Shown: piece after piece, positions 38,301-46,900 of the stretch
Numbering within the stretch: position 1 is the stretch's first letter
Layout: every line of letters begins with the position of its first letter
Assembly (NCBI GenBank): GCA_963921195.1
Contig: OY992538.1
Location: forward strand, 231,315,462 to 231,379,461
Length of the DNA stretch: 64,000 nt
Reading direction: 5' to 3'
Source of the DNA: Pegoplata infirma
Taxonomy: Eukaryota > Arthropoda > Insecta > Diptera > Anthomyiidae
Notes under the pieces: model-generated
The model's database searches: none
Seen by the model: only the letters and a program-made list of their open reading frames with translations
Told to the model about the DNA's origin: nothing
Made by a program: the position numbers and the translations under genes

Positions 38301-40385
38301 GCCCTAGAACATGAACGTGACGATGATACCGAATCAATAGCCAGTAATTCTACAATAAATTCGGCTGTTGATATTACTTCTACTCCTGTAGTTTTAGGCA
38401 GTATGCCACCATCTATGCCGTTAATGCAACATAGACGTTGTTCAACACCACGTCATTCGATGGATGCTGCTGCTATGGAGCATTTAAGACGTCGAGCCCG
38501 CTCTTCTTCAGGTCAGCGTAATTTGGAATTATCTCCTATGCTTTATACAAATGAATATACACCGGTATACAATAATCGTTCGGCGAGTGTATCATTAGCA
38601 ACTAATACGATAAGCGATGATGAGAAATGGCAATTGTTACATCGTAAACGTTGCTCAGAGGGAGCTGCTTCACTTTCTCCCTTTGCCAGTGCAGAACGGC
38701 AAGAAAGTGGTCATGCAACGGGTAATCGAAGTGCTTCATTGAGTATAGAAACACGTAAAGCTAGTCTAGTTAGTCAAGATAGTGTAGATGGTGGTGCTCA
38801 GACACCACCACCACCTTTTCCACCACGTACTCATTATACCCGCAATTCAATTAATCTCTCAAATTCGCATTATCGTTCGTTGCGTTTTGCACACTCTCGC
38901 CTGAGTTCGTCACGTTTAAGTTTATTCCTGCAGCCTAATAACACTACTACTACAACAACAAATGCTAATAATCAATACACCAACAATACAAATAATCACA
39001 ATTCTAATACAAATACTAATCACAATCAATCTAATAATGATAATAACACAAAACCAACAATTTCTTTAGTTAATAATGACATTGATAATGGTGGTGATAA
39101 TAATAAACGTATGAAATCTGTAGTAAATGCTCAACAACAGCAACACACAGATTGTAGAAATGATCTCAATAATACAACATCAATACATCATCAACAACAA
39201 CAACCAAAATATTGTAGTACAACAAATTCTACTTCCAATTTTAATTCTTCTTGTTCTTCTTTAACATTTAATCAATTAACTAAACATCATCAACAACATC
39301 AATTAAATTTACCTTCTACCACTACAGTGGGTAATCGAACATATTTAACACCAGGTATGGCAACGCCATCAGCTGCAATGTTACAACTTCATCGTCCATC
39401 CTTACCAGTAGTTAAACTAACCATAAAAGATGAAGAAATGGCTGAAGTTATAAGAGCTTCGATGAGTGATGGTAAGTCAAAGAGAGTAATAATTTTTAGA
39501 ATTTGGGTGGTTTTTGGATTTAACAGCAACTTATTTAAAAAAAAAAAACGTTAAAATTGTTTTTAGCAATTTAATTTTAAATCGATACATTTTCAATTTA
39601 GGCTCTCGTCGTGGCACTCCTAAGACTGTTACTTTCTTTAAGGGACCTGGTATGAAATCTTTAGGTTTCAGTATTGTTGGTGGTCGTGATTCACCTAAAG
39701 GAAATATGGGTATTTTTGTTAAAACAGTATTCCCTACAGGCCAAGCAGCTGATGATGGTTCATTACAAGCAGGTAATTATCAAACATAAATCTGATTTTC
39801 AAAGTCTAGGCAAAAAATTGAATTTTGGAACAGTCAAACTGAAATCCAGAAAAAAATCTCAAAAAAAAACCAACTGAAATTTAGGAAAGCCCTATTGAAA
39901 ATCAAAATTACAATTGAGAAAAGGCCAATAAAAAATTTTAAATGTGTTTTTTATAATTTTATGATTTGATTTAAATTTTTATGGAATTTCTGAATTTTAA
40001 TGTAACTTTTTTTTTTTATTTTAAATCGAATTTCAGTTGGACTTTTCAGAATTTTAATTTAGATTTTTTTACTTAATTTAGGTTTTCTGAATCACAATTT
40101 TAAGTTGATTAAATCAAAAATTTGTAAAAGCTTTAATTTTTTTGTAAATTGTAACAATTTTCTTTTTTAGGTGATGAAATTATAGAAATAAATGGCAATT
40201 CTGTCCAGGGTATGAGTCATGCTGAAACAATAGCATTGTTTAAAAATGTGCGAGAAGGAGCTATAGTATTAAATGTATTAAGAAGAAAGTAAGTTACAAG
40301 ACTTAAAATAATTCTAAAGCAAAAAATATACAATTTTCAAAACTTTCTTTTCAGACTACAAAAGGCTAAATCGATGGGAGCTTAA
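4648..40385 (+). CDS. Two-PDZ-domain scaffold-type protein, seven coding exons
   Basis: Coding exons, all joining in frame at GT-AG sites: 4648-5395, 11135-11287, 34413-36075, 37886-39471, 39602-39772, 40171-40288 and 40355-40385 (TAA). They total 4470 nt, about 1489 residues. The first 800 residues are low-complexity Ser/Asn/Thr/Gln-rich with opa-type glutamine runs. The first PDZ domain (about 805-905) is split by the 36076-37885 intron and has a weak carboxylate loop (YIGLVLSP). The second (about 1388-1480) has a canonical loop, SLGFSIVGG, and ends about 10 residues before the stop. PDZ domains bind C-terminal peptides of partner proteins, so a submembrane scaffold or adaptor role is inferred. 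The ATG at 4648 is the first in its frame after an in-frame TAA at 4600 and follows a likely 3' splice site near 4565, so untranslated exons probably lie further left. I do not recognise the specific orthologue. Confidence 0.85.
5830..6160. repeat. Inverted copy of the TCATCAAA minisatellite
   Basis: GATGAAAAAAAAATTT-like units followed by TTTTATTCACCAGCTGATG, the reverse complement of the 3150-3840 array and its palindrome. Together they bracket the PDZ-gene exon at 4648-5395. Confidence 0.65.
6347..7245. mobile_element. hAT-like non-autonomous element, 8-bp TSD
   Basis: TIR CAGCGGTTACCAACCT at both ends, inverted. It is flanked by a perfect GTCTAGAG duplication (6339-6346 and 7246-7253). 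The 899-bp length, TIR style and 8-bp duplication fit the hAT superfamily (Charlie-like ends). It encodes no transposase. Confidence 0.8.
7640..8490. repeat. CTATAGAAAAATTCT satellite array, short-unit variant
   Basis: About 25-27-bp units built on the TTTTTCTATAGAAAAATTCT palindrome followed by CAGATT or TTAGATT. The array is interrupted by the element at 8496-8950 and continues on the other side as TTTTTTTAATAAAAAAATTC units to about 9160. Confidence 0.8.
8496..8950. mobile_element. Palindromic MITE built of GGGGATTATG / CATAATCCCC motifs
   Basis: A 455-bp island, GC-richer than its surroundings, with ends GGTGACA...TGTCACC. It contains about 11 exact and 7 near copies of GGGGATTATG or its complement, joined by ACCG/TCCG linkers. 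Its outer 60 bp on each side are inverted copies of each other. It lies within a satellite array that resumes on the far side. Confidence 0.75.
8951..9160. repeat. TTTTTTTAATAAAAAAATTC tandem repeat
   Basis: About five near-identical units of 25-26 bp, then diverged CTATAGAAAAA units. It continues the satellite on the left of the 8496-8950 element. Confidence 0.75.
9778..9783 (-). terminator. Poly(A) signal of the nested secreted-protein gene
   Basis: AATAAA on the minus strand 27 nt downstream of the TAA at 9810, in the expected position for cleavage shortly afterwards. Confidence 0.55.
9810..10955 (-). CDS. Nested single-exon gene, putative secreted protein, unknown function
   Basis: An uninterrupted 381-residue reading frame in very AT-rich DNA, on the opposite strand inside the 5.7-kb intron of the PDZ gene. 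The N-terminus ([19 protein letters not shown]) is a good signal peptide with likely cleavage near residue 18-20, and no later segment looks like a membrane anchor. The body is Leu/Lys/Asn-rich and largely helical in appearance. It has two Cys in the middle region (KKCANEL, QKCAKES), then a Cys/Trp/Asn C-terminal part ([20 protein letters not shown]). An AATAAA on the minus strand at 9783-9778, 27 nt past the stop, supports an expressed gene. A TATATAAA-like string sits only about 20 nt before the ATG, too close to act as a normal TATA box. I do not recognise the family. Nested intronless secreted proteins in flies are often tissue-restricted. Confidence 0.75.
   Translation of the reverse strand: MLKFFIILYGLQIIAVSSFNQVENFMDKLQTKQFKQAELILKTKMEVKNLTEISKKILILNEPYTKLMFFNILNDINYKWYETLDLPQTMDMLKAVNNVKDLQEFKTLKNFQRDLEFSFIKKCANELKLIIMNKNLKAFQQLTQTLSSFLSPTVMQKCAKESLIKVYGLILHSKLLKRLELQKNLNKFKIFLFIELYKKLKQEKALSNNLSHKLALSLRYILENNNSNELSIKQQLVNIKQSLPKEILLITFGQQLCLQHKLGPYFLQSWPDNVFNISISLPDNALWLTYIFENKLILENYYSKVKIFINYTKSLDDYSLEYHLKPFNANEFVLHNTATNQVLCLSDKNVWKNSKEFDSNINCLWFINNCTSLRRLLMNEY
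11135..11287 (+). CDS. PDZ gene, small second coding exon
   Basis: A 153-nt exon, a multiple of three with phase 1 on both sides, between TTCTTTACAG and a GTAAGT donor. It encodes about 51 residues, beginning [20 protein letters not shown] and followed by a Ser/Asn/Thr tract. Because it is frame-neutral it could be an alternatively spliced cassette. It has no ATG of its own, and phase and splice signals are the evidence. Confidence 0.75.
11316..11538. mobile_element. Short TIR element (GAAGGGCTTA ends)
   Basis: GAAGGGCTTATTATAAAAAC at the left end and its inverted counterpart at the right end (GAAGGGCTTACTGCAAGAAC on the minus strand), both followed inward by GATAAGCAACATTT. The 223-bp element lies about 30 bp inside the intron after the small exon. 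Confidence 0.65.
11599..12225. mobile_element. CACTC-ended element, TG duplication
   Basis: TIR of about 30 bp starting CACTCAAAAAAATAAAACTG, inverted at the other end and flanked by TG on both sides. Removing it restores GCCTGCCAAACG, which matches the other arm of the host element. The interior is rich in AGTTAAATT / AATTTAACT half-palindromes. Confidence 0.75.
12366..13172 (+). repeat. Calyptrate-type dispersed repeat, copy A
   Basis: Starts TATACCCTACACCACACTG, carries GATGTCCGTCCGTTTGTC and ends GGGTATTATATGGTCGG...CTTACTTGTT. Other copies lie at 23968-27148 (interrupted) and 36989-37745 (with a small deletion). The class is unresolved and no coding sequence is seen. Confidence 0.7.
13588..13867. 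mobile_element. CACACAAAAAAA-ended MITE, TA duplication
   Basis: A 280-bp element with TA on both sides. The TIRs start CACACAAAAAAATATTCTAC and share CTTGGGAGGATATGCGTTTT inward. It has the same end type as the 48787-52649 element. Confidence 0.75.
14848..15912. mobile_element. CACTC-ended element, TA duplication
   Basis: CACTCAAAAAAGTATGTCGG at the left and an inverted CACTCAGAAAATTATTGCAG at the right, with TA on both sides. The interior carries many CAACTAC / GTAGTTG half-palindromes, as in the 19388 and 20104 elements. Reading frames inside show no transposase features. Confidence 0.7.
17367..17596 (-). mobile_element. GTGGGTATT MITE family, copy 1
   Basis: TA-flanked, 230 bp. The right end on the minus strand is CACTCAAAATAATTCTACAG; the left end is CACCAAAAAAAAAACGTGGG. 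It lies in the same host repeat as copy 2, in the same orientation. Confidence 0.8.
17728..17958 (-). mobile_element. GTGGGTATT MITE family, copy 2
   Basis: TA-flanked, 231 bp and closely similar to copy 1. The two are separated by about 130 bp containing TGATCACA-type palindromes. Both lie in a probable outer element with CAGAG(G/A)A(G/A)AAACATG ends at about 17330 and 18050. Confidence 0.8.
18056..19325. other. AT-rich intron sequence, nothing recognised
   Basis: Part of the 23-kb PDZ-gene intron. I see no open reading frame with protein features, no TIR pair and no tandem array in this stretch. Confidence 0.5.
19388..19946 (+). mobile_element. CACTC-ended element, CA duplication (tandem-like copy 1)
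   Basis: CACTCAGAAAATTATGTAAG to an inverted CACTCAAAAAATTATGTTAG, flanked by CA on both sides. The interior has multiple AGTTGTTTTAACTAC palindromes. Nearly identical to 20104-20672, and both sit in one minus-strand calyptrate-type repeat (about 19326-20830). Confidence 0.8.
20104..20672 (+). mobile_element. CACTC-ended element, AA duplication (tandem-like copy 2)
   Basis: Same ends and orientation as the 19388 copy, but flanked by AA on both sides. The two therefore look like independent insertions of very similar elements 157 bp apart, not a simple tandem duplication. Confidence 0.8.
20985..22010 (+). repeat. Two head-to-tail copies of a calyptrate-type repeat
   Basis: Copies at about 20985-21477 and 21478-22010. 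Each begins CCCTCCAACCACA(G/T)TATGG, carries a TCCGTCTG microsatellite (longest at 21119-21175) and ends GAGGGTATAAAAGATTCGG. The second ends ACACTCTTACTTGTTTTT. Inverted fragments occur at 28050-28143 and 3940-3960. A homopolymer C tract is at about 21890. Confidence 0.7.
22315..22714. repeat. Possible TIR element with GGATCCCAGCAAAAAATA ends
   Basis: GGATCCCAGCAAAAAATA near 22318 is matched by GGCATCCCACCAAAAAATA on the minus strand at the right end. Between them lie inverted pieces such as GTAAGCGAATG / CATTCGCTTAC. No clear target duplication is read. Confidence 0.45.
22720..23967. other. AT-rich intron sequence, one short tandem duplication
   Basis: No coding signal. A 19-bp direct repeat, AATCAGCTTCTACCGG, occurs twice at about 22909-22945; otherwise I see nothing. 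Confidence 0.5.
24820..26040 (-). pseudogene. Broken exons of a DUF4806-like protein, interrupted by a hAT-like element
   Basis: On the minus strand, coding-like sequence [19 protein letters not shown] continues to FCNSL and a GTATGT donor at 25912. It resumes after a CAG acceptor at 25850 ([15 protein letters not shown]), is cut at 25804 by an insertion ending at 24957, and resumes as [20 protein letters not shown], then [13 protein letters not shown] to a possible GTAATA donor at 24820. The spacing of a short helical segment, an IL..M core, a glycine-rich turn and a K-F..KVF tail resembles the insect DUF4806 domain, often found in transposon-associated genes. The conserved Gly-Gly of that family is not evident. 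The whole lies inside a larger TIR element (24029-26331). Family assignment is tentative. Confidence 0.4.
24957..25804. mobile_element. CATACATGGGA-ended hAT-like element with AATGCCAATGAAA repeats
   Basis: Ends CATACATGGGA...TCCCATGTATG. Flanks CCTTATAT (24949-24956) and CCTCATAT (25805-25812) form an 8-bp duplication with one mismatch. Subterminal regions contain many copies of ATTGGCATTAG and its complement on both strands. Its removal rejoins the DUF4806-like frame. Confidence 0.65.
27281..27580. mobile_element. Whole-length palindromic MITE (AGATGTTTGCC ends)
   Basis: A 300-bp near-perfect inverted repeat centred near 27430. AGATGTTTGCCTA stands at both ends, and the GTATGAGTTACAA arms almost meet in the middle. 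A fold-back of nearly the whole length is expected. Confidence 0.75.
27600..29350. other. AT-rich intron sequence with one repeat fragment
   Basis: It contains only an inverted fragment of the calyptrate-type repeat at about 28050-28143 (ends CCCCATACTGTGGTTAGAGG). The remainder shows no reading frame or repeat that I can support. Confidence 0.45.
29364..29440 (-). mobile_element. Truncated copy of the CACAGACT element
   Basis: CACAGACTAATACAGACTCG and the next 50 bp match the right end (minus strand) of the 52298-52597 element. The match ends where the GGCC-ended element at 29444 is inserted. Confidence 0.65.
29444..30201. mobile_element. GGCC-ended Harbinger-like element, TTA duplication, split by a MITE
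   Basis: GGCCGCTGTTCC at the left and an inverted GGCCTCTGTTCTGTC at the right, flanked by TTA (29441-29443, 30202-30204). A second, uninterrupted copy lies inverted at 45433-45695. The MITE at 29519-29989 sits inside this copy. Confidence 0.75.
29519..29989 (+). mobile_element. GTGGGTATT MITE family, copy 3 (long form)
   Basis: CACTCAAAATAATTCTACAG to TACCCACGTTTTTTTTTGAGTG, TA on both sides, 471 bp. Twice as long as copies 1, 2 and 4 because of extra internal sequence. The empty site is GTGTTCTAGATTTC at about 45632. Confidence 0.85.
32330..34140. mobile_element. Element with TTGGCAATCGA ends and degenerate GGTATC hexamers
   Basis: CCAAGGTTGGCAATCGAAAC at the left and an inverted CCAATGTTGGCAATCGATAC at the right. 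Next to each end are runs of GGTATCGGTATTGGTATCG. The MITE copy 4 is nested inside at 33071-33269. Confidence 0.5.
33071..33269 (+). mobile_element. GTGGGTATT MITE family, copy 4
   Basis: CACTCAAAATAATTCTACAG to TACCCACGTTTTTTTTGGATG, TA on both sides, 199 bp. The right terminus has GGATG where the family has GAGTG. Confidence 0.8.
34413..36075 (+). CDS. PDZ gene, large third coding exon with start of PDZ 1
   Basis: Acceptor TTCTTTACAG. The joined codons read [19 protein letters not shown], a basic motif that looks conserved, followed by long Asn/Ser/Gln-rich sequence with AAC/AAT and CAG/CAA runs. The last 50 residues (from [19 protein letters not shown]) start the first PDZ domain. The domain is cut after [10 protein letters not shown] by the donor at 36076 (phase 2). 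An internal methionine at 34433 (MSRKLDIL) could serve as the start of a shorter isoform; this is inference. Confidence 0.85.
36469..36744. mobile_element. TACACCATTTACAG-ended MITE with AATCTTCGAATTACAAGT repeats
   Basis: A 276-bp inverted repeat within the intron that splits the first PDZ domain. TACACCATTTACAG stands at both ends, and the interior consists of short direct and inverted AATTCGAAGATT units. Confidence 0.65.
36989..37745 (+). repeat. Calyptrate-type dispersed repeat, copy C
   Basis: TATACCCTACACCACACTGTG then TTTGTAACTACCCG. It lacks the GGTACAGGGTATAATGAG segment present in copies A and B and ends TTCTTACTTGTTTT. It ends about 140 bp before the PDZ-gene exon at 37886. Confidence 0.7.
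37886..39471 (+). CDS. PDZ gene, fourth coding exon: end of PDZ 1 and linker
   Basis: The exon opens with [15 protein letters not shown], the typical second half of a PDZ fold, in exact phase with the previous exon. The linker that follows contains short proline segments ([12 protein letters not shown], a possible SH3/WW site), Arg/Ser-rich segments such as [13 protein letters not shown], and an Asn/Thr-rich tract near 38930-39070. The donor is GATG/GTAAGTC, phase 1. Confidence 0.85.
39602..40385 (+). CDS. PDZ gene, last three exons: PDZ 2 and C-terminus
   Basis: Exons 39602-39772, 40171-40288 and 40355-40385 encode the second PDZ domain and the tail LQKAKSMGA. The binding loop SLGFSIVGG, the GIFVKTVFP strand and the [19 protein letters not shown] segment are all present. 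The domain therefore looks functional. Introns are 398 and 66 nt, the latter a typical short fly intron. Confidence 0.88.
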
Positions 40386-40715
40386 AACTAAATTTAATTT
40401 TAAGAATTTAATATAAAATTTATATTATATACCCTTAATATAATTATTATGCATGTTGTATGGTAAAGCTAAATTGTATTGTGTAACTTGTTAAATATTG
40501 TTAAAATATTTGAAATTACTTTATGGTTAATTCTTTTACTTTTAAGTTTAAATAGTAAGCAGAGCTATACTATAGTTTTTATTTATCAAAATTATATAGA
40601 TTATTTAATATTGTATTTTTTAAACTAAATATACATAAAAAAGGAAAAGCAAAGACATTAGTGGTAATTTATTAAAGTCTCGTTGTTATAATTATATTAA
40701 AACAAAAATCTTTAC

Positions 40716-40721
40716 AATAAA
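40716..40721 (+). terminator. Poly(A) signal of the PDZ gene
   Basis: AATAAA lies about 330 nt after the stop codon in an AT-rich 3' UTR. It is the first canonical hexamer I see downstream of the stop. Further sites could be used. Confidence 0.55.
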
Positions 40722-40887
40722 ACGTACAAAATGTAAAAAAAAACAAATTTAAAATCATGTTAAACACAAAAAAAAACTATTCTTGTTAATTTAAATTATT
40801 TTAAGTAAATACAAATATTTTAATTGTAATATAAATATAAATATATTTAAAACAAGTTGAATGTGTAATTTAAACATCTGCATTGGT

Positions 40888-40893
40888 TTTATT
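40888..40893 (-). terminator. Poly(A) signal of the Pus3-like gene
   Basis: AATAAA on the minus strand, 33 nt past the stop at 40926. With the PDZ-gene signal at 40716-40721 it places the two convergent 3' ends about 150 bp apart. Confidence 0.55.
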
Positions 40894-40925
40894 CCAAATA
40901 TTTTTAAAAAATTTTAAGATTTTCA

Positions 40926-43900
40926 TTATTCCGGCTGTGATAAAGATATTGTTTCTGGTTTCACTATCAAACGTTGTTTTTTGACAAAATGATCGATACG
41001 ATTTTCTAAACTTTCTGCAAAGATATAAAAAAACGTTATTTTTTTAGGATTCAAGTTTTAGGAAAATTTTCAACATAAATGTCTGTGCTAATAACTGAAA
41101 ATAACTTATAAGTAGGGATGTAATTTCCATGCAAATGCATGTTTTTTGTTGATAGTCTAAAAATGATATCGACCAATTACACTGTACAACACAAAAAAAA
41201 ATTACAAGGTCAGACCAAAAAAATTTGATAGAAGAGACAAAAAAAAAATATACGTGTATCAGCGTTTTGAAAGTTTACATTTCATTTTAGGGGGAGGTAA
41301 AGTTTCCCCCAATTGCAAATGTTGTATTGTCAATCGTCATTGAATATCGAGTAAAGCTTACGTTTAAAGTATATGGTGTGCTCAGCAAATTTATGTAAAA
41401 TGCTACGTAGAACATTTTTGTGGAATATGTTAACCTTCTAACTCCTCAATTTAACAATTTAACAATTCAAAACGCAAAATTTTCCCGAAAATTTCCCGGG
41501 ACTTTTTTCGAAACTTAGGAAATTAAAAAAAAAAATGTTTCTCATAAAAGAATTTTTTACTCCAACACTTACACTGCGAATCACATCAATAAGGAATCGA
41601 CAATTTTTATTTTTAATCGAATTTATCTTTTTAACGAATAAGTGGAAAATATATCAATACGCACTACACCGAAAAAAATCCATGCAACATTTTACGAAAT
41701 AAAATTTCGTACTTACTTGTTTCGTAAAATATACGAAAATTTACTTTATATTACGAAAAAAAAATTAGTCCAGACTTTTGTAAATTTACGAAACATACGA
41801 AAATATTTCGTAATCATAAAAATTTTAAATTCCTCTGCACAAAAAGTAACCGGTCCTTGATATATCACGTGACATGTCACACGGAACCAAATGACCCATC
41901 ACAAACTTTGAAACCTTTCATATAAACAGGTATAGGACTTGCAATAACAAAATTTTCAAAGTTCCTTAAAGCATTTTTTATGAATTTTTTAAATTTTTCT
42001 AGTACGTTTGGTTTTTGAGAAAATTAAAGGCAAAGTTCAAAAAAACGTATTCTTGTGCATTTTAAAGAGCTTTGTTTGTGAAATTTTCGGATGCGTCTGG
42101 GACCTGACCACTTTTTTCGATTTACTTTTTAATGCTGATTCCAAATCTGAATCCGAATAACGGATCTAGATTCGCGATCGAATAAAATTTCAATCACTAC
42201 CAAACATTGGTAGATAACTTTGAAAAAAAGAACAATCATTACTCCAAATTGGACGTTAAATGCTTTCTTGGTAAACATTTCTTCATTTCTGCTCAGGTTT
42301 AACTGGTGTTTTTCTTTTATTTTCGGAAATAAAAAATCGATGAAGATAGTAAGTTTCGATATAAAATGCCGTTGTTTGGCACCTGGTTTCCAAATTTTTG
42401 AGAAAATTGAGGTCAAAGTTCACAAAAATTGTGTTTTTTACTTGAAATTTTTGGTATGCGTCTGGGATCTGACCTCACGGTTTCGATTAATCTTTCAATG
42501 CTGAATCTGAATTTGGTTTCCAAATTTTTCCATTACATTAGGTTTTTGAAAAAACTGAGGTCAAAGTTCACGTTAATAATTTTGTTTTATATTGGGGGGT
42601 CGCGAAAAATTTTAAATATTGAAAAGGGGTCGCAAAGAAAAAGTTAGTGAGAAGCTCTGATCTAAATAACGTAAAGTACTATGGAAAAACATAACTGGGC
42701 GCACTAAAATGGCAACGATAGAACAAGATTGACAAAAATTTTAAGAATTCCCTCAAATTTCACGCTAACAGTTTTCAAAAATCTCAAAATGTTGATTATG
42801 TGTGTTTTTGTACAGTCCGTCGGACTTTAGTCCTTTGTAAAGTGCTATTAGCAGACAATGGTCTTAAAAAGTGATTTTTTATATTTTTTTAATTATTTAA
42901 TTATTTAATTATTTAATTATTTCATTATTTAATTATTTATTTATTAAATTGGAAAGGTCGAATAAAAAATAACTATAATCCAATTATTCGTTAAAAAGAT
43001 ATATTCGATTAAAAATTCAATTCCTTATTTATGGGATACGCAGTGAAAAAAAATTGCCAAAATATTTTTGTGTCTGGAAAAATTTTTTCTGGACTTGAAA
43101 AATTTGTCAACATTTTTTTAAAATATAATTTTTAGAAATTTGCTAAAAATCGCAATAACAAACAATTTTAAAGGACTTAGAAATATTTAAAAAAAAAATA
43201 CGGGACTTACAAGGGAAGTCTCCCTAGTGTCACCCGCGGATCTTTATGGAATTGGTTTTATTTTGTAGATCAGAAAAAATAAAGGGACTCGTATTTTTTT
43301 TTAGCGGCCCAAATTCATATTAAGGGGGTAAAAAGGAGGGGGGAAGACAAGGCCATTTTTCAGTTTTTTTCGTTTATCTCCAATATTATGCAAAGAAACC
43401 TAGTCATGTTGCATACCAAATGAAAGGTCTTTGGAAAACCTATCTAATTGTGCTAAGAACGTGTCCAAACATGCACAACTTTTCGTCATATTGAGTAAAA
43501 TACCAAAATTTTAGGACATTTTTGTTAATAAGTCGAACAATATTGAATTCTTTGGCCCGTTGTTAGCACCACGAGATATGTATTTTTAATACCTTTAATC
43601 TGATGCCACACATGCCTATATTAATTTTGTTTAAATAGGCGTAAATCGTAAAAAACTGAAAAAGGTCAATTTCCACCCATACAAATCGACCCCCCCCCCC
43701 CCTAAAAATGAGTTTGGGCCGCTAAAAAAAATATGTGTCGAATTAATTTTCGTTCTTAACAATATATCCAAATTTCATGATGATCGGAGGGTGACACCAG
43801 GGAGACTTCCCTTGTTAGTAAATTTTGATGCTTTGATTCTTCGCTGGCATCTTTGAGACAAAGTTCAATTTTCACCTGTAACGTTATAAGCATTTTAAGA

Positions 43901-46900
43901 TGATATGTAGCGTTTTCACTAGTCACAGGATATGAAATTCCGGATCGACCTTTACCTTTTTCCTGCATGGTTAGTTTGTTAGTGACTGCTGACATTTAAC
44001 GTCCACACACACACAAACTCTGAGGTACTGCAGGGTAATTTTAACTTACCACATCTTTTACGATTTAATAATTTTTGATATTGTCTTGGTTTAACACAAT
44101 CTTGTAATAATATAATTTGTGACTTTATGTGTTGGGGGGGATTAAACTCTTTCTGGAGTGTGTTTTCCAAATTGTATAAAACATTGCGAATCATAGTAGA
44201 TCTAAATGAAAATAAAAAATCGGATATCAATCGATGCTACTTTTAGCGACTTTAGGAAATTAGGTTCTATTTGTACCAAGAAATAGAAGCAAATAGAACC
44301 TTGTTGTCCTTAGGTCGCGTTATATTTAAACAACTTACTTAATGCTAAACTGCGACCATTCACTTTGTATATTTTCTATAAGTTTTTGTAAATTTTCTTC
44401 ATTGTAAATCCAATTACTAATATCGGCCTCCTCTTTAGTCTCCAAATCATCAGTCGTCGATGTTATATCTTCATCTTCCTCCAAAGTCTCATCGTTCGAT
44501 TTTCTGCAAGTTTTATTACGAAACTCACAGTGAAATAGATTTAAGGGTAAACCAATAGCAGGAGTATATTGTGGTTTACTGAAAATTATTATTTCATAAA
44601 TAAAATATATGTGAAATCAATTCAGTTTGTTTTTTTGCCCCTTTCCTTACCAAGGATTTTTTTCTACATCCAGTAATTCTGTTATAACTTCAGGTTGCTC
44701 CTTTTCTTGTCCAATTAGTAAAAGTACTGCCATTATACAACGTATCTGATGCCATAAAAATGCATTAGCTTTAATTTGTAAGTAATACATGTTATAACCT
44801 TTATCATCTTTTTCAATTTCATTGGGACATAATTGTATATCGGCAGATTGCAGATTACGCATATAATTGGTTACACCATTGTGAACATCCATTTTACAGA
44901 AATTACGAAAATCAGCATGGCGTTGCAAAAGTAAACAAGCTTTTTGCATAGCCTTTAAATAAAAATGCAAAAATAATAAATTAGCGGAAAGCGGATATGC
45001 GGGTAATAAATCGTTGCGATAAAAATACAACTCTGTATAGAAATATAACAATCCTGTTAAATTTTTGGTAAATAAAACAACTCTGTTTTAGCAGGGTTTC
45101 AAACCGTTTTTAGCCAGTCTGTTCTACACAGCTTCCTCAAATGCAACTCTGTTGTATACCAGTTTATAAGCATTCACAGAAAATTGATATCAGGAGGGGC
45201 TTTCACGATTTCTGGCATTTTAGTGTGGTGTTTGGTAAATTTGCCAATAATACTACACGGAAAAAAATCGTCAGCTAGCGCATGATAAATTTCACTAAAA
45301 AAGCGCTAGAAACCGCCAAAAAGTAATTTAGCAGGAAAAATTTTAAATTCTCCCGCTTAATTACGAAAAAAGTGCTGAAACCCAAAAAACCTGGCGTTTT
45401 TGATTGAAAACAAAATTAAAAAATACCTCCAAGGCCTCTGTTCTGTCTTTCACAACTTTTCAATTCACATGAAAATTTCCGAGTCACATGAAATCAAGTT
45501 TCACGTTTTAATTAGAAGTTGAAATCAATTAAAATTTAAAAAATTATAAGGAAAAAAGTGCATTCGTTTTACTTTCACCAAATTTTATTTAAAACGAAAA
45601 AAAAAATTGGATGTGAAATCTAGAACACAAAAAAAAAATCGGAAATTTTCATTATCACTTTTTTCATGTGAATAACTGTTTTGGGAACAGCGGCCCAAAT
45701 TATTTTTTTTTTTTTCACGCAAATTGACTTCACTAAAATGGTGCTAGAAACCGCCAAAAAAAAATTTTGCGGAGAAAATTTCAAATTAGCCCGCTATATT
45801 ACGAACAAAGCGCTCAAAATTTCCAAACTTGGCTTTTTTTATTGAAAAATTAGAAAAAAAACCTCCAAATTAATTTTTCCACGCAAATTTACTGTTTGGG
45901 GAATTCACACTTAGCGACTTTCGGCCGTATTCATAACAAAAAACGAGTGGCTATCATCGAGCTGCAAACTTTTATAAACACAAGTTTCTGAAAGGGAATG
46001 CTTGTCCCCCGATGTCAGTCACTTTTATCTTCATTATAATGATAAAAGGAATGCGTTACATCAACAGCCTTACTCTCCTTTATTGAATATTGCGAGTAAA
46101 AAAGTTAGCAGCTCGATGATAGCCACTCGTTTTTGGTTATGAATACGGGTGTTTGAGTGTTTTAGGAATACGTGTTCTCCCGTTAACTCCAAACAAAAAG
46201 CTATAGACTTTCCCGCTAAAACCAATTTTCTCCCACTAAATACACACAAAAAGCCCCAGATTTAGCGGGAAACCCTAGTTGGCAACAGTAATTCTATCTA
46301 ATGTTTTAAACGTTTTTTTGAACATATTATGTGAAAAATAGTAATATGTTGGAAAGTTTTTTTATTTCAAATTATTTAATTTGTTTTTTCCGACCTCTTT
46401 TGTTTAACTTCAATAAGTAAACGATATTCAAGCTCGAGGCCTAAGTTTTTTAATAAATTAAAAACGCGATTTTGGTCCACAGGTGCTGATCAGCATCTCT
46501 ATTTTTAAGATTAATTTGTTTTTCCATAATCTACACAAGAAATCCAAATTTTGAGCCATATTTTTTAAAAAAAAATCAAACCAGAATTTTCAGCAAAAAT
46601 TAGCATCAGTGGACCAAAATCGTGATTCTGAAATTTTGTTGACAAATTCATGTTAAGCATGCAAAAATTAGTATGAAAATATATATTGCAACATGAAATT
46701 ATTCCAAAAAAAACACTTATAAATTAATTATTTGAAAAGATAGACGGTTTTGCATTCAGAAAAATTAATTGTGTAAGATAGAGAAAACCAAAAATGCAAA
46801 TAGCAAAAAAAAATATTTTTGTTCTGAATTTTACACCATAGATGAGAGCCGTTTTACTGAATATTTTGCCATTAAATAGTAATTTTCGTGAAAATGGAAG

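Noticed and set aside
43756..43995. A 79-residue minus-strand frame that could be the last exon of the Pus3-like gene
   Set aside because: Splicing is in phase, with two tandem AG acceptors. However, its last part comes from the inserted Harbinger-like element, and the exon at 41014-40926 gives CESLENRIDHFVKK, which is the family's real C-terminus.
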